A stretch of 64,000 bases of DNA from an uncultured bacterium. GTDB taxonomy: Bacteria; Cyanobacteriota; Vampirovibrionia; Gastranaerophilales; Gastranaerophilaceae. Location: the NCBI GenBank assembly GCA_958366705.1, contig CATXCB010000009.1, positions 28,667-92,666 of the forward strand, given 5' to 3'. The notes below the pieces were generated by a model. It ran no database searches. It saw only the letters and a list, made by a program, of their open reading frames with translations, and was not told the DNA's origin. Positions 36,405-45,576 of the stretch are shown here, one piece after another. The position numbers were made by a program, and so were the translations under genes. Position 1 is the first letter of the stretch. Every line of letters begins with the position of its first letter.

Positions 36405-36444
36405 TATGTATAATAATTCTCGTATATGAGAATTATTATACATA
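36405..36444. promoter_or_regulatory. 40-bp palindrome between HTH gene 3 and a small gene
   Basis: Perfect 17-bp arms (36405-36421 and 36428-36444) around GTATAT. It lies between divergent genes, one encoding an HTH protein, so it is a probable operator; an AT-rich cruciform is the alternative. Confidence 0.7.
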
Positions 36445-36460
36445 ACCGCGAGAATTTTAA

Positions 36461-36712
36461 ATGAAAATTAAGGATGACAGATTGCAAATGAATAAACAAA
36501 CAGATATAAAATTTTTAAAATCAAAACTAAATTTTATTGCATATAAATTTATAGTAGTAGAGAGCCTTGCCAGAATATTAACTACTTGTATGCGAGAGCC
36601 GTCATATTTGGAACCCTATGATTGTGAATGTCTCCAGTCTGTTTTGTATAATAAAATAAAAGATTTGCATTCAGGATTCAATAATCTTGAAAAAATTATA
36701 AATAGTTTGTAG
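36461..36712 (+). CDS. small hypothetical protein, 83 aa
   Basis: I do not recognise the family. It is basic and mostly helical, with F-L-K-S-K-L-N-F-I-A-Y-K-F-I-V-V-E-S-L-A and three cysteines. The only ribosome-site candidate is a weak GAGAA; an alternative ATG is at 36488. Its position next to the palindrome and the divergent HTH gene suggests joint regulation. Confidence 0.5.
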   Translation: MKIKDDRLQMNKQTDIKFLKSKLNFIAYKFIVVESLARILTTCMREPSYLEPYDCECLQSVLYNKIKDLHSGFNNLEKIINSL

Positions 36713-36719
36713 TTATTTT

Positions 36720-36887
36720 TTAGTAGCTCCAGTGTTTATCTTCAGGATTTTCGACCCATATAACTGTTACCTCCGGCTGTCTGTAAAATGGGTTAAACCA
36801 GTGGCTTTCATCTGTAAAATCTATAATTGCATCATAATATGAAATCTTTTTCGCAATTTTTTTTGTGTATTCAAGTAAATCTGTCAT
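36720..36887 (-). CDS. small hypothetical protein, 55 aa
   Basis: I do not recognise the family. It ends in a tryptophan-rich segment (S-H-W-F-N-P-F-Y, then V-I-W-V-E-N-P-E-D-K-H-W). The ATG at 36887 has AGGA in front; a longer frame to 36935 has none. It is convergent with the 83-aa gene and almost touches it. Confidence 0.5.
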   Translation of the reverse strand: MTDLLEYTKKIAKKISYYDAIIDFTDESHWFNPFYRQPEVTVIWVENPEDKHWSY

Positions 36888-37060
36888 AAATTTCCTAACT
36901 ATCATAACAATTATATTTTGTATTATCTGCGCCATAAAATAATCCCCGAAAAGTATCGAACGGGTATGTTTATTATTCCCTAAAAGGATTACTCCAATTC
37001 AGTATTGCGGTTTTTTATATAAAAAATTATGATGTACGGGGAAATAAAGGAGTATTATAA

Positions 37061-37639
37061 ATGAGTACAAATATTAAAGGGTCAAAAACAGAACAAATAT
37101 TAATAAATTCATTTGCAGGTGAAGCGCAGGCAAGAAACAGATATACATATTTTGCAAAGGTTGCTAAAAAGGAGGGATTTGAGCAAATTTCTGCTATATT
37201 TTTGGAAACTGCGGAAAACGAATTGGAACATGCTAAATTGTTTTACAAACATGTTGGGAATCATCCAAATGCTCATGTTGACGGATTTTATCCGTTCTTT
37301 TTAGGAACAACAGAACAAAATTTAAAATCTGCAATTGATGGTGAAGAAGAAGAATTTAGCGTACTTTACTATAACGGAGAATTGATTGCTAAAGAGGAGG
37401 GTTTTGACGAAATATCAGACACTTTCCGCCATGTAAGAGTTTCAGAACAACATCATGCGAGAAGATATAAAGAATTATATGAAAACTTGAAAGATGATTC
37501 TATATTCAAAAAAGATAGAAAAGAAGAGTGGATATGCCAAAAATGCGGATATATTTATATTTCAGATGAAGCACCTCATGTATGCCCTTGTTGTGAACAT
37601 CCTAGAGCTTATTTTCAATTACTATGCGAAAAATACTAG
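37061..37639 (+). CDS. rbr: rubrerythrin (classical order)
   Basis: Hydrogen peroxide reductase of anaerobes. The ferritin-like diiron domain (about 1-145) has E-A-Q-A-R-N-R-Y and E-N-E-L-E-H in the first half and the second E-x-x-H pair in R-V-S-E-Q-H-H-A. The C-terminal rubredoxin domain has C-Q-K-C-G-Y and C-P-C-C (about 160-180). Its 192 aa are typical. AAAGGAG lies upstream with rather long spacing. No regulator box such as PerR is clear in the 170-nt upstream space. It is the second peroxide reductase of the window, opposite in domain order to the one at 696. Confidence 0.95.
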   Translation: MSTNIKGSKTEQILINSFAGEAQARNRYTYFAKVAKKEGFEQISAIFLETAENELEHAKLFYKHVGNHPNAHVDGFYPFFLGTTEQNLKSAIDGEEEEFSVLYYNGELIAKEEGFDEISDTFRHVRVSEQHHARRYKELYENLKDDSIFKKDRKEEWICQKCGYIYISDEAPHVCPCCEHPRAYFQLLCEKY

Positions 37640-37697
37640 ATATGTATGATTTTTTTTATTGCACTAAATACACATATTATAATATAATAAGTATAAT

Positions 37698-40600
37698 ATG
37701 AAGAAAAAATGGAAAATTGTAACAGCAGCGGGAATTTTATTGTTAACTTGCGGATTTTATACGTGGGGAATTCCTGCTGTCGTTAATATAAAAGCCCATA
37801 AGAATTTTGTCGAAAGTAAAATATATGAAAATTCCGGATATATTGTTGATATTGGTAATCCGGAAATTTCTATGGGGATGTTTCCATCAGTTTGGATAAA
37901 AACAGATAATTTTTCTATTTTAAATAAAGATAACTCTAAGGCTCTTTCTATTGATAATCCTAGATTTAAGGTGAAAATATTTCCTTTGCTATTTAAAAAA
38001 GTTGAAATAGCAAAAGTTTCAGCAACAAAAGAAGACATTTATTTTGTATTGTCAAAAGAGGGTAAATTCCAGCTTGGCGAATATCCGTTGCAAGTTAATG
38101 CAAAACAAGATTTTACTTTAGAAAAAATGGATTTGAATCTGGGTGCATATAATGTTTTGCTGGATGACAAACTTAATGGTCAAAAGTTAACTATAAACGG
38201 AGAGTATTTTGAACATGGAAAATATGTACAAAATAAACACTTGAAGTTTGGAACAAAGGGCGTCTTGAAAGTTCAAGATAAAGCTACTGATTATTTTGCC
38301 GATGTTGAAATTAATTTGCCTATTAATCAATTTAGTGAAGATAAATTGAAAATGAATGCTAAAATTGAGGATTTTGATATTGCTTCTATTGCAGAATATG
38401 TCAGAATTTTGTCCAAAGGTCAGCTCAAAGATTTGAATGGTACTGTTAATTTTTCAGCCCGGACAGAAGATGATAGTTTCGGACATAAAAGAGTTATAGC
38501 AGAAGTTGCAACTAAAAATCTTGAAATTCTTGGTAAAGATAAAGCCGCTTCAATAATATATAAAGATGATTTAACTGCAAAGATTAATTTTACTACAGTT
38601 GAAAACGGTATCAATTTTAAAAATTCAACTATAGCTTCAAAAAATATATATGCATCTGTTGACGGCAGTATATATAAATTGGGGCAGAAATATCCTTATC
38701 TTGATTTGAATGTAACTGCAAAAGCTTCAAGATTAGATGATATTTGTGCGATTTTACCAGGGACAGAAACGCTTATTCCTGAGTTTAACTTGTATAAATT
38801 GAAAAAATACGTATTTTACGGTCGCGGTGAGGGTAAAATTAAATTTAAAGGCGTTGCTAATAGACCATTTGTAACAGGTTTTGTCAAAATACGCGACGGA
38901 TATTTAATTCACCCAATAAAAGGCGCTCCTGCAAATGCGAATATTGATTTAAATTTTGTTGGTAAAAAAATGAATCTGGATGTATATGTTCCGACAAGTA
39001 AAGATCAATCTGTCAGTGTTAAAGGCATGGTTCTTATTGATGGTTCAAAATATTCAGAGCTGCAAATAGAAAGTACAGATTCAGTATCACTTGCTCCTGC
39101 GCAGGAAGTTTTAAATCCATTGCATGAAATTTTGAAGTTTCAACTTGGTCCGGTACCAATTTTAAAAGTTGCAGGGCTTGGAGGTATTAAGCTCCGTTCT
39201 GCAGGTAAAAAGGTAGATCCGCATATTTGGGGCGAAATTCATTTTAGAAATGTAACTGCATCATTTAATGATATTCACAATTTAGTTTTAAAAAATGGTT
39301 CAGGTGAAGTTGTTTTTAACGATACGCAAACGACTTTTAAAAGTTATCATGCAACAATAAATGGTAAGCCTGTTGAAATAAAAGGCGATTGTTCTGTTTT
39401 AGGAAAGTTGAATGTTTTTGTTACAGCAAAAGGGCAGAGTATTCAACCGTTGATAAAAGTAATTAATACTTCTCCAATCCTTGTTGATATTCAAAAAGTT
39501 GTTGCACCTTTTACTAATCCTCGTGGTGTTGCTGATGTATTTCTAAATATTTACGGTAATGCAAAAAATGCTGAAACCATTGAATTTAACAAAGATTTAT
39601 TTGCTAAAGGTACAATAACTCTTCATAATGCAACGACTGTAATGCAGGATACTTATTTACCATTTACAAGAGTAAACGGCGTTGTTAATTTTAATCAATA
39701 TGATTCAGATTATGATATAAACGGTTACGTTAGAAACTCTAAAATTTTTGTAAAAGGGACTGGATCAAATTCTCAAATTGATTTAACTGCAAAATCTGAT
39801 AAATTTGCGATGGGTGATTGTACTGATTTATTGTATCCAAAAATGAATTTGCCGTATCAAAAAGAGGCGGGCAGGATAGATGTTGCATTTACCGGACATT
39901 ATAAGGGGATTGCCGAAGCCGGAAAACTTGATTATAATAATGTTCTTGTAGATGGAAAATTCTTGTCAAACAAATCTTCTTCAAATCCAATTAAAATCAA
40001 CGGCGGAACATTTACAATCAGAAAAGGTGTGCTTAAAACCTCGCAGTTATCCGGATTATTTAATAATAATCCATATACGCTTTCGTTAACTCTTACTGAC
40101 ATTTATAATAAAATGAATATTGCAGATGCAGTATTTAAGTTTAAAAATTTTGATGTAAGTGTTCTTAATGTCGTAAAAACACAAATGAAGCTCCCAAAAG
40201 AATTAGAACAACAAATGGCATTGATATCTGATATTAGAGGTAAAACAAATATCAATGGTCATATTCATAATGGCAAAATTTGGGCAAATACTAATTTGGC
40301 AAATATAAGTTTTGTTTACAAACCGTATAATACTCTTGTAAGAATTTTGAATGGACAGGCAAAAGTTCGTGGAAATGAACTATATCTTGAGAGGGTAAAT
40401 ACAAAAGTCAGTTCAATGCCTGTATTTATTGACGGAAGTGTTTCTGATATTTATACGAATCCGAATCTGCATTTGTTTGTAAGTGCAAAACCTACTCAAA
40501 TGTTTTTTGATAGATTTTTGAATTCAAAGTCTGTTTATCCTGTAAAACTTAAAGGAGATGTTAATTTTAATGCACATCTTAGAGGAGCATTGAATCGTCT

Positions 40601-42191
40601 TGGTATTAGGTCAAATTTAAATATCGGAGAAAATTCTTCTATTTACTATATGGGTGCAACTCTTGCCGGTGCTCCGACAGGAACAATCAGTTCTGAAGGA
40701 ATGACAACAAATCCGGTGTCTGTAATTTCTGACGTCGTGTTGTACCCTGATAAGGTTAGGTTGAATTATTTAAGATATAACCAGACAATTACATCTCAAA
40801 ACAAAAGAGCCTCTGTACAAAATCAACTTAACGCCTCTGGTGAAGTAGCGCTTCTGAAAGATAATGTTCTTGGTTTTAAAAATCTGAAAATTACTACTAA
40901 TCAGCCTACAAATGCTAAGATTTTTAATATTTTATTGAAAAAACCAACAATAAAACAGGGTGTGTTTACATCTGATGTTACAATAAACGGAACTTCTTTA
41001 GCTCCAAAAATCCTGGGAAATTTAAATGTCACAAGTGTTGATATCCCGTTGCTGGATGCGACTATTCGTGATATCAGTGTAGATTTTAAGAACGATTTTA
41101 TTTATTTGAAATCTAAAGGCGTCGTATTAACAAATGATATTATTATGTTTGCGAAGATTTTGAATAAAACTGAGCCGCCTTATGTTATTGATGATGTTAA
41201 TGTCCAGATGGATGTTTTGGATTTGAATGTTATATCATATGCACTGAATGATTTTGATGCAGATTACACTAGAACAAATCATATCAAAGCCAATGGTTCT
41301 ATGCCGGTTACTCCTGAACAATTTATCATTAAACACGCGGAAGTTAATGCGGATAAAATTCTGATAAAGAAAGCTAATGCAACTAATTTCAAATCAGATA
41401 TATCATTAGGTGCAGATCATATATTTAATATTAATAAATATCGTTTTAATCTGGCAAATGGGACTGTTGATGGACGATTAAGCTATAATCTTCCGGCTCA
41501 AAATGGTTATGGTGAAATGCATATTAAAAATGCAGATGCCTCTATAATTGGTGAAAATTTCTTTGATATGCCGGGGCAGATGTATGGACTTGTTACAGGT
41601 GAAATGAGTGTTGCCTGTAAAGGTATTTCAAGTGTGGATTGTATAAATACATTGTCCGGCAATGGTAATTTTACTGTTGCAAACGGCAGAATGCCGAAAC
41701 TGGGTTCGCTGGAGTATTTGTTAAAAGCAGGCAACCTGATAACAGGCGGAATTACAGGGCTTTCAATTAATGGAATTATAGATTTGATTACTCCGTTAAA
41801 AACAGGGAATTTCCAGAGTATAAGTGGTTCAATTAAGATTAAAGATGGTATTGCAAATGATATTCAGGTATTTTCAAAAGGTAAAGATTTGAATATGTAT
41901 TTGACCGGTAGTTATAATATAGCAACTCTGGTTGCAGATATGGAAGTTTATGGAAGTCTTTCTAAAAACTTCTCAACTTTACTTGGACGAATTGGTAATG
42001 CTTCGTTGAATAGATTATTCAGTGCTATTCCGGGGATTAGTATCAATGAAATTAATCCAAAATCTACAAGTAATATAAATAAAATCCCTAATTTTGATAA
42101 AAATAATACATTGCGTGTCTTTAAGGCGGAAATTTATGGGGATATTAATGGAAATAACTATGTAAAGAGTTTCCGTTGGATAAAAGACTAA
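37698..42191 (+). CDS. giant AsmA/TamB-like envelope protein, 1497 aa
   Basis: An envelope-spanning bridge-type protein. Residues 1-28 form a signal anchor, then an AsmA-like N-terminal domain (G-Y-I-V-D-I-G-N-P-E-I-S-M-G-M-F-P-S-V) is followed by about 1300 residues of repetitive beta strands with amphipathic patterns. The end (about 1320-1470) matches the AsmA/YhdP-type C-terminal region (G-N-G-N-F-T-V-A-N-G-R then G-S-I-K-I-K-D-G). Relatives form long hydrophobic grooves that carry phospholipids to the outer membrane. TATAAT at 37683-37688 ends 9 nt before the ATG and no ribosome site is seen. It is monocistronic. Confidence 0.85.
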   Translation: MKKKWKIVTAAGILLLTCGFYTWGIPAVVNIKAHKNFVESKIYENSGYIVDIGNPEISMGMFPSVWIKTDNFSILNKDNSKALSIDNPRFKVKIFPLLFKKVEIAKVSATKEDIYFVLSKEGKFQLGEYPLQVNAKQDFTLEKMDLNLGAYNVLLDDKLNGQKLTINGEYFEHGKYVQNKHLKFGTKGVLKVQDKATDYFADVEINLPINQFSEDKLKMNAKIEDFDIASIAEYVRILSKGQLKDLNGTVNFSARTEDDSFGHKRVIAEVATKNLEILGKDKAASIIYKDDLTAKINFTTVENGINFKNSTIASKNIYASVDGSIYKLGQKYPYLDLNVTAKASRLDDICAILPGTETLIPEFNLYKLKKYVFYGRGEGKIKFKGVANRPFVTGFVKIRDGYLIHPIKGAPANANIDLNFVGKKMNLDVYVPTSKDQSVSVKGMVLIDGSKYSELQIESTDSVSLAPAQEVLNPLHEILKFQLGPVPILKVAGLGGIKLRSAGKKVDPHIWGEIHFRNVTASFNDIHNLVLKNGSGEVVFNDTQTTFKSYHATINGKPVEIKGDCSVLGKLNVFVTAKGQSIQPLIKVINTSPILVDIQKVVAPFTNPRGVADVFLNIYGNAKNAETIEFNKDLFAKGTITLHNATTVMQDTYLPFTRVNGVVNFNQYDSDYDINGYVRNSKIFVKGTGSNSQIDLTAKSDKFAMGDCTDLLYPKMNLPYQKEAGRIDVAFTGHYKGIAEAGKLDYNNVLVDGKFLSNKSSSNPIKINGGTFTIRKGVLKTSQLSGLFNNNPYTLSLTLTDIYNKMNIADAVFKFKNFDVSVLNVVKTQMKLPKELEQQMALISDIRGKTNINGHIHNGKIWANTNLANISFVYKPYNTLVRILNGQAKVRGNELYLERVNTKVSSMPVFIDGSVSDIYTNPNLHLFVSAKPTQMFFDRFLNSKSVYPVKLKGDVNFNAHLRGALNRLGIRSNLNIGENSSIYYMGATLAGAPTGTISSEGMTTNPVSVISDVVLYPDKVRLNYLRYNQTITSQNKRASVQNQLNASGEVALLKDNVLGFKNLKITTNQPTNAKIFNILLKKPTIKQGVFTSDVTINGTSLAPKILGNLNVTSVDIPLLDATIRDISVDFKNDFIYLKSKGVVLTNDIIMFAKILNKTEPPYVIDDVNVQMDVLDLNVISYALNDFDADYTRTNHIKANGSMPVTPEQFIIKHAEVNADKILIKKANATNFKSDISLGADHIFNINKYRFNLANGTVDGRLSYNLPAQNGYGEMHIKNADASIIGENFFDMPGQMYGLVTGEMSVACKGISSVDCINTLSGNGNFTVANGRMPKLGSLEYLLKAGNLITGGITGLSINGIIDLITPLKTGNFQSISGSIKIKDGIANDIQVFSKGKDLNMYLTGSYNIATLVADMEVYGSLSKNFSTLLGRIGNASLNRLFSAIPGISINEINPKSTSNINKIPNFDKNNTLRVFKAEIYGDINGNNYVKSFRWIKD

Positions 42192-42280
42192 CTCATTGCG
42201 TTTTATAAAAAAGCGGTTTGTTGTTCCGAATTGATAGATAAATCTCATCTTTAGAGCCGCTCTGGGAGAAGTTTTTTAAA

Positions 42281-42303
42281 TCCTGAAATGAGTTCAGGAT
42301 GAC
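42281..42303. repeat. REP-like palindrome after the AsmA/TamB gene
   Basis: TCCTGAA-ATGAG-TTCAGGA followed by TGACTTTTT. The hairpin and T-run may also work as terminator for the long gene. The remaining 42192-42501 spacer has a further G-rich stretch (near 42351) but no gene. Confidence 0.5.
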
Positions 42304-42465
42304 TTTTTGTCAGTTATAATATTGCAATAATAAGCTTAGTCAAGACGTAATGGGCGTTCTGAGCGGATGCGAAGGCTCTCTGAGTAGTAATATTATTAAT
42401 AATGTAACAATATGTAAAGAATATATACTTTTTCTATATTTTTAAGCAATTATATGTTTCAAAAA

Positions 42466-42494
42466 TTGTTTATTATAGTGTAACGAGGTATAAT
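42466..42494 (+). promoter_or_regulatory. promoter of the 62-aa gene, leaderless position
   Basis: TTGTTT (42466-42471), 17-nt spacer and TATAAT (42489-42494), which ends 7 nt before the ATG at 42502. Confidence 0.65.
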
Positions 42495-42501
42495 TAAAAT
42501 C

Positions 42502-42690
42502 ATGGTCGAGAAAACTGAACAAAACTTAGAATTAATTAAAAATCACAGAGAGATGAGTGAAAATGAAGTTTTTGAGCAACATCGGTTGTCTCACCAGACG
42601 AATCCTATTGCAAGAAAGCTGCTGGACTTTAGCAATGCTAACAAAACCCGCAGATTTTCAGTCAAAGATTTGTTTAAAGATAGGCTGTAG
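42502..42690 (+). CDS. small hypothetical protein, 62 aa
   Basis: I do not recognise the family. It is highly charged and helical, with N-P-I-A-R-K-L-L-D-F and R-R-F-S-V-K-D-L-F at the C-terminal half. The coding case rests on a good promoter at the right distance; a spaced AGG gives only a poor ribosome site. Confidence 0.5.
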   Translation: MVEKTEQNLELIKNHREMSENEVFEQHRLSHQTNPIARKLLDFSNANKTRRFSVKDLFKDRL

Positions 42691-42813
42691 TAACACGGTT
42701 TTATGAGGATCGAAACGTACATGAATTTGTGCGGTTTGTGAATGGCTGAAAATTAGTTTTACTTCGTTACACTTTTTGTGTAATTGTGGTGTTTGATTTT
42801 ATATTTGGTAGTT

Positions 42814-43338
42814 ATGTACGAGATTAAAAAACAGATTTATTTAGATTTAACGAAAAATCAAAAATCAGCATTATGTAATTTTTTACGTGCGCTTGTAAAG
42901 AAATCTCAAGATTTATCAGTGGATGAAATTTGGGAAAATTTTGTTGCTGATGAAAAATATTATTTAGAATTAAATTGTTCAAGATTTGAATTTTTATCAG
43001 AAATTATTGATGACGATATTTTCAAAAATGATACTTTAAAATACCTGAAAGAATGTAAAAGGTATTATGATTACAAAGAAAAGCAGCGTCCGATAATAGA
43101 GGCAAATAAAGAATATGAAAAGAAAAAACGAAAATTTTTACAAGAAGTAAAAATGTCAAAAGAACCGCCGACAAAAAAACAACTTTACTATTATGAGCGA
43201 TTGTGTAAAAAATATGATATAGAAAAAATCGAATTAAAATCAAAATTAGAAGCTCGTAATACAATTGATAAGATTATTACAGATCATCAAACCGATTATA
43301 AAATAGAAGTAGAAAGTGAAACTGACGAATTATGCTAA
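42814..43338 (+). CDS. hypothetical protein upstream of prmC, 174 aa
   Basis: I do not recognise the family. It is lysine- and glutamate-rich and helical, soluble. P-P-T-K-K-Q-L-Y-Y-Y-E-R-L-C-K-K-Y near residue 125 resembles the 'P-x-T-x-K-Q' segment found in several nucleic-acid-related proteins, a loose likeness only. The ATG at 42814 is preferred over a TTG at 42784. Its stop overlaps the prmC start by 7 nt, so the two are translationally coupled. Confidence 0.65.
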   Translation: MYEIKKQIYLDLTKNQKSALCNFLRALVKKSQDLSVDEIWENFVADEKYYLELNCSRFEFLSEIIDDDIFKNDTLKYLKECKRYYDYKEKQRPIIEANKEYEKKKRKFLQEVKMSKEPPTKKQLYYYERLCKKYDIEKIELKSKLEARNTIDKIITDHQTDYKIEVESETDELC

Positions 43339-44168
43339 TTCAGGATATTGTAAAAATATTAACAGATGCAGGTATTGAGCAAAATGAAGCAAATGTCGAA
43401 GTGAAATTATTAATTGAACATTTTGCTGGCTATAGTCTTGTTGATATACTGATGGGTAAAAAACTGGATGAAGAGAAGTTAAAACTTGTTGAAGAAAAAG
43501 CAAAGTTAAGAGCTTCATCACGCCAGCCAATACAGTATATTATTGGATTCGCAGATTTTATGGGCGAGAAATTTATAGTAAATAAAGATGTTCTTATACC
43601 TAGAGATGAAACTGAGATTTTGGTGAGGAAAGCTGTTGAAATAATACAGGATAATAATTTTAAATGGGCGATAGATATGTGTACAGGTTCAGGTTGTATC
43701 GCTTGTATGATTGCAAAATTGACAGACTGTCAGGTTATTGGTACTGATATTTCAACAGAGGCTATACATGTTGCGTTTAGTAATATGGAAAGATTTAAGT
43801 TATTTAATAAAGCAACTTTTAGAAAATCAGATTTATATTCAAAAATTAGGGATGAAGAAAAATTTGATATAATTGTTTCAAATCCTCCATATATTCCTCC
43901 GCAAATGAAAGCTACAATCCAAAAAGAAGTTTCTTTTGAGCCGGATTTTGCTCTTTACACTCAGGATGATAAAGGTTTAGAATTTTATAAAAAAATTATT
44001 GAAGGTGCTCCAAAATTTTTAAACAAAGGTGGTTATTTACTATTTGAACTGGGCTTAGGGCAAAGTCGTGATGTCGCTGATTTAATGAATAGCGCTGGTT
44101 TTGAAAAGATTCAGGTAGTGAAAGATCTTGCAAATATTGATAGAGTTCTTTTTGGAAAATTAAAATAA
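43332..44168 (+). CDS. prmC: release factor glutamine methyltransferase
   Basis: Methylates the GGQ glutamine of release factors RF1 and RF2 with S-adenosylmethionine, improving termination. A helical N-terminal domain (1-75) is followed by the methyltransferase fold: the AdoMet motif M-C-T-G-S-G-C-I-A at 116-124, D-I-S at 139-141, and the catalytic N-P-P-Y at 184-187. Its 278 aa are normal. It lacks a ribosome site of its own and starts inside the preceding gene. It is convergent with bioC with 8 nt between stops. Confidence 0.94.
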   Translation: MLIQDIVKILTDAGIEQNEANVEVKLLIEHFAGYSLVDILMGKKLDEEKLKLVEEKAKLRASSRQPIQYIIGFADFMGEKFIVNKDVLIPRDETEILVRKAVEIIQDNNFKWAIDMCTGSGCIACMIAKLTDCQVIGTDISTEAIHVAFSNMERFKLFNKATFRKSDLYSKIRDEEKFDIIVSNPPYIPPQMKATIQKEVSFEPDFALYTQDDKGLEFYKKIIEGAPKFLNKGGYLLFELGLGQSRDVADLMNSAGFEKIQVVKDLANIDRVLFGKLK

Positions 44169-44176
44169 TAAAGTTA

Positions 44177-44917
44177 CTATTTAGCTCTTGCAATAATGAT
44201 TATCGGGCTATATGTAAGTTTTGTTTCCGGATATTTTTTAGAAAATTTATCACAAAAATCTTTTACTTTTTTTACTGTCCATGTTTTATCTGAAAGAGAA
44301 TTAACACCGGTATTTTTCATATGAGCAAGTAGTTCTAAAGGGTTTTTAAATTTTATTTCTTCATAGAAAGTCTCACTGTACAAAACGTCAAATCCATGGT
44401 TTTGAAGAATTTCTTCAATTTCGCTTTGAGTTTTGTATTTTAGAGTTAAACCGGTTAATTCCGTAATTTCTTTAAAATTATCAGGTGAAAATGTAGAAAA
44501 AGCTAGAATTTCATTTTTATTAAGTGATAATTTTATTATGGCAATAGCTTTATCAAGGTTTTCAAACCATTGAAACATGGCGTTAGAAATTATTAAATCC
44601 ATTTTTTTTGCTGGTTTAATTTTAAGAGCATTTCCGCATAAAAAATTCACTTTAGGAATTATTTTTTGAATATAAGCTTTTGATTTTTCAACTAAATCAT
44701 TAGCAAAATAATTTTTAAATGTTATATTATTGACAATTTTTTTTGTCAATAAACCTGTTCCGGCTCCAAGTTCTAAAATATTTTCATAATTGTCTGAGAT
44801 TTTGCATAATTCAATAATCATTTTTGCTGCCATCAAATCTTGGACGGTGGCATTTTTATCATATTTGTCCATACTTTTTTCAAAATGTTTTTTTATATGT
44901 TTGTTATCTATTTGCAT
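44177..44917 (-). CDS. bioC: malonyl-ACP O-methyltransferase BioC
   Basis: Masks malonyl-ACP as a methyl ester so that fatty acid synthesis can make the pimelate chain of biotin. The 246-residue methyltransferase has the AdoMet motif L-E-L-G-A-G-T-G near 44-51, and BioC-like S-N-A-M-F-Q-W, F-S-T-F-S-P-D-N-F and L-L-A-H-M-K-N-T-G-V-N. It overlaps bioG by 10 nt and is last in the bioF-bioG-bioC operon. Confidence 0.92.
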   Translation of the reverse strand: MQIDNKHIKKHFEKSMDKYDKNATVQDLMAAKMIIELCKISDNYENILELGAGTGLLTKKIVNNITFKNYFANDLVEKSKAYIQKIIPKVNFLCGNALKIKPAKKMDLIISNAMFQWFENLDKAIAIIKLSLNKNEILAFSTFSPDNFKEITELTGLTLKYKTQSEIEEILQNHGFDVLYSETFYEEIKFKNPLELLAHMKNTGVNSLSDKTWTVKKVKDFCDKFSKKYPETKLTYSPIIIIARAK

Positions 44918-45576
44918 TTAATTATTTCATCCCAACTATTGAATTGGTAAAATGGAAAATGTCCGGTTGACAAGTTTTTTACCGTTACATTGTTTTTATC
45001 ATGACTATTTTTTTGATTTTGTGGTGGAATAATTTTATCATCCTCACTTACAAAAGCGATATCATAAAAGTTTGTATAATTTATTTCTGTAGTTTTAATT
45101 AATTCATATAATTTTTCCAGTTCAGAAATTCTATTTTCTATTGTGCGTTGAGCGGGATTTTTCATATATTTTTCGAATTCTTCAATTGTTTTAAAGACAT
45201 TTTTGTAGAATTTCCCCGCAAGTCCTATTTCCGCATGTTTTAAAGTTAGTTCAAACATTTTTACAGGAATACCAGACTCGTTATCAACCGGAGTTACGGT
45301 ACCATTTATAGCAATTTTATAATCAAAATTTTCAAAAAAATTTTTTAATATATATGCTGCAAAAACACCCATTGACCAGGTTATTAAAATCTTATTTTCA
45401 TATTGATTAAATTGTTGAAATATATTTAGAGGTTTTATTTCATTATAATCATATACAATTAGTACATCGTAATCTTTACAGTCCAAAAACTTGAATGGAG
45501 TTTCATCAAAGCTCCAACCTGCAAAGAAAACAATTAAGTTTTTATTATTTTGGTTGTTTAACCAATAGGTGTTCAT
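44908..45576 (-). CDS. bioG: pimeloyl-ACP methyl ester esterase BioG
   Basis: Removes the methyl group from pimeloyl-ACP methyl ester to end chain elongation in biotin synthesis (the role of BioH in E. coli). It is an alpha/beta hydrolase of the BioG type (222 aa): F-F-A-G-W-S-F-D near 17-24, the nucleophile elbow T-W-S-M-G-V near 71-76, and a late S-T-G-H-F-P for the catalytic His. GGGAG precedes the ATG, which lies inside bioF (32-nt overlap). Confidence 0.92.
   Translation of the reverse strand: MNTYWLNNQNNKNLIVFFAGWSFDETPFKFLDCKDYDVLIVYDYNEIKPLNIFQQFNQYENKILITWSMGVFAAYILKNFFENFDYKIAINGTVTPVDNESGIPVKMFELTLKHAEIGLAGKFYKNVFKTIEEFEKYMKNPAQRTIENRISELEKLYELIKTTEINYTNFYDIAFVSEDDKIIPPQNQKNSHDKNNVTVKNLSTGHFPFYQFNSWDEIIKCK

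Noticed and set aside
36940..37060. Possible PerR/Fur box or riboswitch before rubrerythrin
   Set aside because: CCCCG and CGGGG stretches occur about 90 nt apart, but no consistent secondary structure or known box can be drawn.
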